Shown here piece after piece: positions 53,212 to 63,406 of a stretch of 64,000 bases of DNA. Numbering within the stretch: position 1 is the stretch's first letter; each line of letters begins with the position of its first letter. Source of the DNA: Portulaca oleracea (Eukaryota; Streptophyta; Magnoliopsida; Caryophyllales; Portulacaceae); contig CM055883.1 in assembly GCA_029582165.1 (NCBI GenBank), positions 18,694,501 to 18,758,500 of the forward strand. Direction: 5' to 3'. Below the pieces are notes generated by a model. The model searched no databases, was not told the origin of the DNA, and saw nothing but the letters and a program-made list of their open reading frames with translations. The position numbers and the translations under genes were made by a program.

Positions 53212-53381
53212 GCCAGTGCCCCTAGTTTTAGTTTCTTGGTTTTTGGTTATTTGAGATTGTTTTCACGCTAGAAATTAGTTTGTGCTTATCCCAATGAATT
53301 TGATGCTTCTATTGGTTCTTGTTGGTGCATGTAGGTACGCCCTAATGTTCTATCGAGCATCGTAGGAGACTTCAAGTCCTA

Positions 53382-54394
53382 ATGGGTGAAGTCCAAGCCG
53401 ATTCACCCCGTACTCTTCTATCATATGTCGTTCCATCTTCAGGTATGGGAGGCAACCCTATCATTTTACACCATTACCACCCGACGCGGTGTTTGAGTTC
53501 AAGCCGTGTCATTTTGAAGTTTTTGAAAGCAACCCGTTCCATGAAGATATTTCCGAGAGCCCTATTGCTAATATGGAGAGATTCGAAAAGCGTATTAGTT
53601 TCATGCACAAGCCCGGAATATCTTTCGAATATTTGAAGTTGAAGTTCTTTCCTGTTACCCTAAGAGGAAAAGCTGAGATGTGGCTTGATATTTGTCCACC
53701 TTGATATTATTCTTCATGGGAGGTTCTAAAGAAATATTTCCTTCAAAGATTTTTCCCGACCAACAAAACTTGTAGACTCCGGGAAGATATTATGATTTTC
53801 AAGCAAAAAGCTGGAGAGTCTCCTTTCGAAGCATGGGAGAGATTCAAAAGTCTCCAACGTTAGTGTCTGCACCATAATCTACCCAACTGGATGCTTCTTC
53901 AACACTTCTATTGTGGACTCTTTGACTCTCTCAAAGAATCAATCGATATAGCATCTAGAGGGACATTTTTGAAGAAAACTGCGGGGGGAGGCCGAACAAT
54001 TCCTTCATGAGCTTGTTCAATATGCTCCTGATTTTGGAGGTTGCAAATCTAGTAGAGGAGATTTATCTTTGGAGCAGAATTCTATTATTACTCTTCTTTT
54101 GGCCTCTATTTATGAACTACAAAAAGAAAAGGTGAATGAGGAGACTTTCAAGCATTTGAGAATGGCCCAAGAGAAGCAAGTTTTTCATTTTCAACACTTA
54201 GAGCAAGTGAGTGTCATTCATTCTTCCCAAGTTGAACAAGACCCTATTTCTTATGATTTTACCACCGACCAACACCCTTATATTTTTCAACCCATTGACC
54301 ATCACTCATTCATTCAAGAAGAAACCTTCCATCCAACCAACAAGATTTTCCACAATCTCAAATTTCTCAACCACCCAAAGAATCCTCATTAGAG
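53382..54394 (+). pseudogene. gag: gag of E8 copy a
   Basis: Start MGEVQADSPRTLLSYVVPSS (53382), the counterpart of MSDGEPDPPRTL in E3. A frameshift near 53470 moves into FEFKPCHFEVFESNPFHEDI and MERFEKRISFMH. Stops at 53702 (after the CPP codons) and 53862 interrupt YYSSWEVLKKYF and the LREDIM-type capsid segment. The rest (LLQHFYCGLFDSLKESIDIA, a frame break near 53985, then EQNSIITLLLASIYELQKEK) ends near 54392. It cannot give a full protein. Confidence 0.8.
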
Positions 54395-55468
54395 TTGATG
54401 TTGGAGAAAATCATGGAAGACCGAGAGGAAGATCAAGCTTATATCCAAAGTCTCGAGCTCGAATTGGCTCAATCCAACCAATTTCAATTTGCACCTATCC
54501 AAACCACTCCTATCCAAGGGGTGGAGGTGAATGTTATTACCATGTGTGGTAGAGGAGAAGTTGATCAACCTAAGTTGGTAGAGGAAGGAGTTCTTGAAGA
54601 AAATGAGGGAGATGTTGATGATAAAACTGAAGGAGAAGGTATGGAGGTTGAGCAAGTGGTAGATGATGAGAAGGAGGAATTGATTAATGAGGTAGCCAAT
54701 TGCGTATAAGAGAAGGTGGAGGAAGAACAAGTTATAGTTTTGAATGAAAATGCTAGTGAATGCCCTGAAGAGCAATTTGATTCCCACCAAATGCAAATTC
54801 CTCTCCTAAATTGGTTGATTCAACACTTAATTGATGAAGGACATATTGAATCAAAGTTTAATGTTCCTACTGAGATATCCTTTTTTATGCCATGTGTTGA
54901 ATTCAATATGATAGAAATAGTTGTTCATGAGCGTCAAGAGGAGGTTTACATTCTTGAAGTGGAACCTGACAATGGGAAGGACAACAATCATCCCGAGACC
55001 TTATGTTCCGGACCCGAGGTAATTGAAGATTCATCCCGTGATGATTCCCTCAAGATTGTTCCATTGATGAGGGAGATCTCATTGGATGAAAGTTATATTG
55101 AGGACATAGAGTTTGAGAAGATTGTTCCCAAGTATTTGAAACTTGGAGAACCACTTGAGGAAAGGCCTAAGTTACTTCTTCATCCCCATCACCCAATCAA
55201 ACCACTGGAGGAGACCCTTGTTCTATTTGTGGAGGTGATGAGGAGGTGTTGGAAAAGGAGGAGGAAGCGACATTGTAAGAAATCGAAGATATCATCACCT
55301 TTTCCTTGCTCATGGTCAACCAAACGACCGAAAGGACGACTTCACTTGAGGTTGTCCAAGGATGGGAGAAGTTGGAAAGGAAGGAAAAAGAAGCGATCCT
55401 GGTGGAAGAAACTGGTCATGTATCTCTCATGTGCACAACGTCTCTCTAGAATCAAACGAGTAAATTAG
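54395..55468 (+). pseudogene. gag C-terminus and acidic ORF of E8 copy a
   Basis: The first part has QSLELELAQ and GVEVNVITMCGRGE, the counterpart of QLNVITLRSGRE at the gag-protease junction of E3/E4, and then a Glu/Val-rich acidic run. A TAA at 54707 is absent in copy b. The second part (54716-55468) continues acidic (LIDEGHIESKFNVP, VYILEVEPDNGKD) and ends strongly basic (WKRRRKRHCKKSK). That basic end may be an out-of-register reading of GAGGAA-type codons, because the next frame gives an acidic Glu-rich segment (EVLEKEEEA). No protease signature. Function unknown. Confidence 0.6.
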
Positions 55469-57182
55469 GTCAAGCTCGGGACCTTAAACAAGTGATCTAT
55501 GGAAGGCAACCCATACTTTTATTTCTTTCTTTTGAGTTAATTTTTAGTTTTTCATAGTTAGTCTCTTTTTCATGTTTCTAATCTTGCATGCGGATCTTAC
55601 GAGCTTTGATTGTTTTTACTTGAAAATCCTAACCCATACTTGAGTTAATTTGTTTTGAAGAACTCGAGGTAATATCTATCCGCTCTTCTCTTTTTTAGTT
55701 GAATATCCTATGATCCTTTTGCATGCTTGATTTTTCTTTTGGTGGCGAACCCCTAGTATGTGCTTGTTGGGGTTGGGTTTATCTTGTTGTTGGAGCCGTA
55801 TGGGCTCGGGTCGCCACCACTTTTATATGCTAGTTGTTCTTGTTTGTTTGTTTTTGTAGGTTCTCTACCCTTTTCATGTGACACCTTCCCATAATGAGGA
55901 CATTGTGGCGTTTTAATTGTGGGGGGGGGAGATATTTGCTTCAAGGGTAGATCACCTAGTTCTTTGTTTCTGATTTCTTAGATTTTGCCTAAAGTTTAAA
56001 AATTTTGTGTGTGAAAAGAAAAAAAAAGGGGGAGAAATGTTGTCAAAAACCCCAAAAGTTTTTTTTTTCTTTTTGAAGATGTTTTCGTTCACAGTTGTTT
56101 AGACAATTGTCTAATCGGCTGATTCAATCAGTTAGAAGCGGCCGGTATGAATAATGATAGGCCTTAGGAAGGATTTTTGCCATGATTTATCTTTATTAGA
56201 CCTTTACATGGAATGGGAAAGCGGAATCCTCAAATCTTAAACGCTTTGACTGGGAATTCTTACCTAAGTTAGACGGTTTTAGTTGTTCAATTGCTTAAGC
56301 TCTTAATTAATGAATTAATTAATTACTGTCGGGCCTACCGTCATGGGTAGGCTTGGGTGGATCGGCACCCTATGCCCCTTAAGTGCAATGACTCACGTAT
56401 GGAGAAACCCAGCAGGAAGGGTAAACCCTTTGCGAAGGTCGGTACTTAAATCCCGCAAAACCCGACACTGACGCTCTAAAAGACACAAAACAGATTGAGT
56501 GGAAAGAAAAGAGCGTAGGTTTTGAAAAGAAAGAAAAGAGCGAAGCAAGAAAAAGAAAAAAAGAGTTGAGCAAAAGAATTGTAAGAAAAAGCAAGAATAA
56601 GTGGAAAAAAGAGAAAAGAGAAGAAAAAGAAAGAAAAAGAAAAGAAAAAAGAAAGAAAAGAGAGGTTGAAAGGAATACCAAGAGTGAAGTAGGATAGATA
56701 ATCCCGAGCTTGAGCATGAGAATAACTCTGATTGTCTGGTTTAGGATAGGAAGGACAGACTATAGCCCACTTGCACATATGCACGAGGTGTTTTGCTCAT
56801 CAGGAAGTGTTTTGGTTCAAAATCTCAAAGATTGGCAGTTTTCCATCCTTCGTGTCTTAATTTGTTTATACTTGCTTCTTCCAATTGATTGTTAGGTGGG
56901 TTGGGGAACTAGCTGCATGATTGGGGACGGGAATATTTTCTTTGTTTTTGTTTTGTTTTGCTTTTCGGTTTTCACTTCTTTTTCTTTCCCCTTTTTCTTC
57001 TTTCTTTGGCTTTTGTGGGTATAGGCGCTACAAACCCTCACGAGTCCATCTCGTCCACCCGGGCAGCCGGGGGGTTTAAAGGGCTAGGTGCATACGCTAA
57101 ATGCACTCATTTCCTCCCACGACAGAGGAGTTGGTGTTTAGTTTTCTTATTTGTTTTGTTTTGTTTTGCTCAGGACAACCAA
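55469..57182 (+). other. Non-coding 3' internal region of E8 copy a
   Basis: It begins with the conserved gaccttaaac...ggcaaccca segment (55480-55513). Also present: a G-run (55920-55928), an AAAAGAAAAAAAAAGGGGGA run near 56018, a GAAAAG-rich purine block 56500-56670 and pyrimidine runs at 56940-57005. The open frames here are low-complexity artefacts. Confidence 0.65.
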
Positions 57183-57200
57183 AAGTTTAAGTGTGAGGGG
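57183..57200 (+). promoter_or_regulatory. Polypurine tract before LTR b
   Basis: AAGTTTAAGTGTGAGGGG abuts TGTTTAGACC. The same run precedes LTR c at 61319-61336. Confidence 0.7.
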
Positions 57201-57780
57201 TGTTTAGACCCAATTTTTTGTCTAAATAGCGCCTTAATTCTCAGGCTTTTGACTTGTTTCATGGTTTAATTTCATAGCTTTTAATACGTTTTTGGTTATT
57301 TTGTAGATTTTGGAGCTTTTACTCAAAACGTTGCAAAACGGGCCATTTTAGAGCATTTTTGGTGATTTCCTGAGCCGAGCCGGACCGAGAGCCAAGGCGG
57401 AGTTGACCCGGGACCACTTTTCCCACCTTTGGTGTCAATTAGTGAAGTAACACCAGCTACGACTCTTGAAACGGGTGTTACATGCCTTGGAAAGAAGGAA
57501 GAAACAAAGGGAAGAAAAGAGTAGGGTATCCCCTGCCACCCTATCGTCGCGCTTCCGCTACACACTAGCCGAAAGCGAGCGTAACTGCATACGGTCAAGG
57601 ATACCGCACATGCGGTCTCTCGAAGCTAAAAATCGCAAAGTGGTTTTCCCAGGGTAGCACCCGCCACCCTGAGTGTAGCATCCGCTACCCTGTAGGTAGC
57701 ACCCGCTACCGTTTAGGTAGCACCCGCGACCTGTGCTTAAAGTGAGCAACAGATTGTCAGCTGAAGTAGGTAGCGCCCGC
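57201..57780 (+). repeat. LTR b of the E8 array, first 580 bp only
   Basis: It matches LTR c from TGTTTAGACC up to GTAGGTAGCGCCCGC, then switches at 57780/57781 to mid-gag sequence. The missing part comprises the rest of the LTR, both primer sites and the gag start. Confidence 0.9.
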
Positions 57781-58483
57781 TTGATATTATTCTTCATGGG
57801 AGGTTCTAAAGAAATATTTCCTTCAAAGATTTTTCCCGACCAACAAAACTTGTAAACTCCGGGAAGATATTATGATTTTCAAGCAAAAAGCTGGAGAGTC
57901 TCTTTTCGAAGCATGGGAGAGATTCAAAAGTCTCCAACGTTAGTGTCTGCACCATAATCTACCCAACTGGATGCTTCTTCAACACTTCTATTGTGGACTC
58001 TTTGACTCTCTAAAAGAATCAATCGATATAGCATCTTGGGGGACATTTTTGAAGAAAACTACGGGGGAGGCCGAACAATTCCTTCATGAGCTTGTTCAAT
58101 ATGCTCTTTATTTTGGAGGTTGCAAATCTAGTAGAGGAGATTTATCTTTGGAGCAGAATTCTATTATTACTCTTCTTTTGGCCTCTTTTTATGAACTACA
58201 AAAAGAAAATGTGAATGAGGAGACTTTCAAGCATTTGAGAATGGCCCAAGAGAAGCAAGTTTTTAATTATCAACACTTAGAGCAAGTGAGTGCCATTCAT
58301 TCTTCCTATGTTGAACAAGACCCTATTTCTTATGATTTTACCACCAACCAACACCCTGATACTTTTCAACCCATTGACCATCACTCATTCATTCAAGAAG
58401 AAACCTTACATCCAACCCAATAAGATTTTCAACAACCTCAAATTTCTCAACCACCCTAAGAATCCTCATTAGAGTTGATGTTG
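57781..58483 (+). pseudogene. gag: gag of E8 copy b, 5'-truncated
   Basis: Starts inside gag (YYSSWEVLKKYFLQRFF) at the recombination joint. It has the same stop as copy a in the LQR-CLH context (57942). From 57971 the frame is open for 150 codons (MLLQHFYCGLFDSLKESIDI, TTGEAEQFLHELVQYA, EQNSIITLLLASFYELQKEN), longer than in copy a, which has an extra G at the corresponding site (53985). Confidence 0.8.
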
Positions 58484-59551
58484 GAGCGAATCATGGCAGA
58501 CCGAGAGAAGGATCAAGCTTATATCCAAAGTCTCGAGCTCGAATTGGCTCAATCCAACCAATTTCAATTTGTACCTATCCAAACCACTCCTATCCAAGGG
58601 GTGGAGGTGAATGTTATTACCATGTGTGGTGGATGAGAAGTTGAGCAACCTAAGTAGGTAGAGGAAGGAGTTCTTGAAGAAAATGAGGGAGATGTTGAGG
58701 ATAAAACTGAAGGAGAGGGTATGGAGGTTGAGCAAGTGGTAGATGATGAGAAGGAGGAATTGATTAATGAGGTAGCCAATTACATAGAAGACGAGGTGGA
58801 GGAAGATCAAGTTATAATTTTGAATGAAAATGCTAGTGAATGCCCTGACGAGCAATTTGATTCCTACCAAATGCAAATTCCTCTCCCAAATTGCTTGATT
58901 CAACACTTGATTGATGAAGGACATATTGAATCAAAGTTTAATGTTCCTACTAAGACATCCTTTTTTATGCCACCTTGTGTTGAAGTCAATATAATAGAAA
59001 CAGTTGTTCATGAGCGTCAAGAGGAGGTTTACATTCTTGAAGTGGAACCCGACAATGGGAAAGACAACAATCATCCCGAGACCTTATGTTCCGGACCCGA
59101 GGTAATTGAAGATGTATCCCGTGATGATTCCCTCAAGATTGCTCCATTGAGGAGGGAGATCTCATTGGATGAAGTTTATATTGAGCACATAGAGTTTGAG
59201 AAGATTGTTCCCAAGTGTCTGAAACTTGGAGAACCACTTGAGGAAAGGCCTAAGTTACTTCTTCATCCCCATCACCCGATCAAACCACTCGAGGAGACCC
59301 TTGTTCTATTTGCGGAGGTGATGAGCAGGTGTTGGAAAAGGAAGAGGAAGCGACATTGGAAGAAATCAAAGATAACATCACCTTTTCCTTGCTCATGGTC
59401 AACTAAACGACCGGAAGGACGACTTGACTTGAGGTTGTCCAAGGATGGGACAGGTTGGAAAGGAAGGAAAAAGAAGCGATCATGGTTGAAGAAACATGTC
59501 ATGTATCTCTCATGTGCACCACGTCTCTCTAGAATCAAACGGGTAAATTAG
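58484..59551 (+). pseudogene. gag C-terminus and acidic ORF of E8 copy b
   Basis: Stops at about 58636 and 58654 break the first part. From 58721 a 276-codon frame is open (MEVEQVVDDEKEELINEVAN, DEVEEDQVIILNENASEC, MPPCVEVNIIETVVHERQEE). It ends in the same basic tail as copy a. This copy lacks the TAA present at 54707 in copy a, so the ancestral frame was continuous from gag C-terminus to here. Confidence 0.6.
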
Positions 59552-61318
59552 GTCAAGCTCGGGACCTTAAACAAGCGCTTTATGGGAGGCAACCCATACT
59601 TTTATTTCTTTCTTTTGAGTTAGTTTTTAGTTTTTCTTAGTTAGTCTCTTTTTCATGTTTCCAATCTTGCAAGCGGATCTTACGAGCTTTGATTGTTTTT
59701 ACTTGAAAATCCTAACCCTTTGCTTGGCTATCACGGATCGCGGATTGAGTAATCATTTGTTTTGAAGAACTCGAGGTGATATCTCTCCGCTCTTCTCTTT
59801 TTGAGTTAAATATCCTATGATCATTTTGCATGCTTGATTTTTCTTTTGGTGGCGAACCCCTAGTATGTGCTTGTTGGGTTTATCTTGTTGTTGGAGTCGT
59901 GTGGGCTCGGGTCACCACCACTTTTATAGGCTAGTTGTTCTTATTTGTTTGTTTTTGTAGGTTCTCTACCCTTTTCATGTGACACCTTCCCACAATGAGG
60001 ACATTTTGGCGTTTTAAATGTTTGGAGGTGGGGGGAGTTATTTGCTTCAAGGGTAGATCACCTAGTTCTTTGTTTCTGTTTTCTTAGATTTTGCCTAAAA
60101 TTTTAAAATTTTGTGTGTGAAAAGAAAAAAAAAGGGGGGAGAAATGTTGTGAAAAACCCCAAAAGTTTTTTTTTCTTTTTGAAGATGTTTCCGTTCACAG
60201 TTGTGTAGATAGTTGTCTAATCGGCTGATTCAATCAAATAGAAGCGGCCGGTATGAATAATGATAGGCCTTAGGAAGGATTTTTGCCATGATTTATCTTT
60301 ATTAGACCTTTACATGGAATGGGAAAGTGGAATCCTCAAATCTTACACGCTTTGACTGGGAATTCTTACCTAAGTTAGACGGTTTTAGTTGTTCAATTGC
60401 TTAAGCTCTTAATTAATGAATTAATTAATTACTGTCGGGCCTACCGTCATGGGTTGGTTTGGGTGGATCGGCACCATATGCCCCATAAGTGCAATGACTC
60501 ACGTATGGAGAAACCCAGCAGGGAGGGTAAACCCTTTGCGAAGACCGGTACTTAAATCCCGCAAAACCCGACACTGACACTCTAAAAGACACAAAACGGA
60601 TTGAGTGTAAAGAAAAGAGCGTAGGTTTTTAAAAGAAAGAAAAGAGCGAAGCAAGAAAAAGAAAAATCAAGAGTTGAGCAAAAGAATTGTAAGAAAAAGC
60701 AAGAAAAAGCAGAAAAAAAAGAGAGAAGAGAAGAAAAAGAAAGAAAAAGATAAGAAAAAAGAAAGAAAAGAGCGAAGTAAGGAAAAGAAAGAAAAGAGAG
60801 GTTGAAAGAAAAACCAAGAGTGAAGTAGGATAGATAATCCCGAGCTTGAGCATGAGAACAACTCTGATTGTCTGGTTTAGGATATGAAGGACCGACTAGA
60901 GCCCAGTTGCACATATGCACGAGGTGTTTTGCTCATCAGGAAGTGTTTTGGTTCAAAATCTCAAAGATTGGCAGTTTTCCAACCTTCGTGTCTTAATTTG
61001 TTTATACTTGCTTCTTCCAATTGATTGTTAGGTGGGTTGGGGAACTAGCTGCATGATTGGGGACGGGAATATTTTCTTTGCTTTTGTTTTGTTTTGCTTT
61101 TCGGTTTTCACTTCTTTTTCTTTCCCCTTTTTCTTCTTTCTTTGGATTTTGTGGGTATAGGCGCTACAAACCCTCACGAGTCCATCTCGTCCACCCGGGC
61201 TGCCGGGGGGTTCAAAGGGCTAGGTGCATACGCTAAATGCACTCATTTCCTCCCACGACAGAGGAGTTGGTGTTTAGTTTTCTTATTTGTTTTGTTTTGT
61301 TTTGCTCAGGACAACCAA
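59552..61318 (+). other. Non-coding 3' internal region of E8 copy b
   Basis: Same order as 55469-57182: the gaccttaaacaagcgctt segment with gggaggcaaccca (59563-59595), purine block 60640-60800 (longer than in copy a by an extra GAAAAG-rich segment), and pyrimidine run 61080-61145. No gene. Confidence 0.65.
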
Positions 61319-61336
61319 AAGTTTAAGTGTGAGGGG

Positions 61337-63114
61337 TGTTTAGACCCAATTTTTTGTCTAAATAGCGCCTTAATTCTCAGGCTTTTAACTTGTTTCATGG
61401 TTTAATTTCATAGCTTTTAATACGTTTTTGGTTATTTTGTAGATTTTGGAGCTTTTACTCAAAACGTTGCAAAACGGGCCATTTTAGAGCATTTTTGGTG
61501 ATTTCCTGAGCCGAGCCGGACCGAGAGCCAAGGCGGAGTTGACCCGGGACCACTTTTCCCACCTTTGGTGTCAATTAGTGAAGTAACACCAGCTACGACT
61601 CTTGAAACGGGTGTTACATGCCTTGGAAAGAAGGAAGAAACAAAGGGAAGAAAAGAGTAGGGTATTCCCTGCCACCCTATCGTCATACCGCTACCACAAT
61701 GAAAGCCGAGCAGTAACTGCATACGGTCAAGGATACCGCACATGCGGTCTCTCGAAGCTAAAAATCGCAAAGTGGTTTTCCCAGGGTAGCACCCACCACC
61801 CTGAGCGTAGCATCCGCTACCCTGTAGGTAGCACCCGCTACCGTTTAGGTAGCACCCGCGACCTGTGCTTAAAGTGAGCAACAGATTGTCAGCTGAAGTA
61901 GGTAGCGCCCGCTACCATAGGAGTAGCGCCCGCGACCCCCTGGTCTAGGAGTAAGACCGCACCTACGGTAAGCAAGACCGCACCTACGTTCTCTCGAAGG
62001 AAAAAATTTCCAGGCAGATTTCGATGGACAGAACGAGATCGTACCTACGGTCTCCTTAGACCGTACATACGGTATCCCCATCACGCGATGTTTTCTGTAT
62101 ACGCATTTTGGCCAACCAATTTCACTTGTATATATACCCTTTTTTCACGATTTCTTAGAGGAAAATCTTAGAGAGTGTTGGACATTATTTCCAGCCTTGT
62201 AATTAGGAGTTTTAGAGAGAGATTAGTTAGAGATTAATCTAGGGTTTTGGAGATTTGTCTTTGTTATTGAAGATTTGGGGATTCAAACAATAGAGAGATT
62301 GTTGGATCATCTTGTTATTGCTTTCTCTTGTTCATCTACAGCATTTTGATAAGTATTCTCTTCCCTTAACTCTTTCATTAATTACTTTGCTAATTACTTT
62401 CATTGCTCTTTAATTGCTTTGCTTGTTATTTTCATTGTTTTCCTTGTTCTTGATTGTTGGATGTTAGAAATAATGTTTAGGGTTGGTTTGGATGTTGTTA
62501 GCATAGTTTTTATCATGATTAGTGGCTAGAAACCCTATAGGTTAGGGGGTAATTAAGGGTGTGAATGGGTGATTAGGTTTGGGTTAGCAATATTAGTGAG
62601 TAATTAGTTGGGAAATCAATTTCCCACTCTTTTCCTTCCCTCAAGTGGGATGTATTTGGGTTCGAAAGCTCCCAAATACATTGAAAACTCGAGTTGGAAG
62701 GTTGGAATTGGGATAGTTAGTACTCTACTCACGAAAGTGAATAGAGGCTAACTAGGAAATTCCGTTTCATTAACCCTCCGGGTCCGTGGTGGACTTTGGG
62801 GAAGTTAATCCGGACTATCCTCAAATGAGAAAGCTCGGTTGGTATTTTCTAACGGAATTTCCACTTGTCTCCCTCCTTATTATTCCCTTGTTGCAAATCC
62901 AATTTTCTCATCCCCGTTTACATCCCGAAAAGCCTCCGAAACCCATTCACTTTCCTTGACGGACCTTAGTTTTGTTTCTTGCTTTGTGACCCCTTCAAAC
63001 CGTTATCCTTACCTTACCAATCTCGACCCGACCATTGAACTAGTTTCTATAGCCAAGGCCGCTAGCTCCTTGTGAGAGAACAACAAAACCGGGGTGCACA
63101 AAACCACTGTTACA
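61337..63114 (+). repeat. LTR c of the E8 array, 1778 bp
   Basis: TGTTTAGACC to ACTGTTACA. Dyads GGTAGCGCCCGCTACC (about 61900-61915), GACCGCACCTACGG (61955-61970 and 61977-61990) and GACCGTACATACGGT (62061-62075). TATATATA is at 62129. The CCCTCCGGGT zone is at 62775. Confidence 0.9.
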
Positions 63115-63119
63115 CAAAA

Positions 63120-63236
63120 TGGCGTCGTTGCCGAGGAGTTGCGCCTTTTAGCCTTTAAGTTTTCTTTCTTGAGTTTTCCCTCTAGGTTGTTAAAAATCTA
63201 AAAATATAAATAACAAAATGGCGCCATTGCCGGGGA
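63120..63236 (+). promoter_or_regulatory. Duplicated tRNA-Asp primer binding sites in copy c
   Basis: TGGCGTCGTTGCCGAGGA (63120-63137) and TGGCGCCATTGCCGGGGA (63219-63236), again 99 bases apart as in copy a. Confidence 0.8.
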
Positions 63237-63406
63237 ACCAGAGCCCCTAGTTTTAGTTTCTTGGTTTTTGGTTATTTGAGATTGCTTTCACGCTAGAAAT
63301 TATTTTGTGCTTAACCCAATGAATTTGATGCTTCTATTGGTTCTTGTTGGTGCATGTAGGTACGCCCTAATGTTCTATCAAGCATCGTAGGAGACTTCAA
63401 GTCCTA

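Noticed and set aside
56379..60920. Phe/Leu/Ser-rich minus-strand frames that resemble membrane proteins
   Set aside because: They are the complement of the GAAAAG-rich purine blocks in E8. The hydrophobicity comes from composition, and the length differs between copies with the block length.
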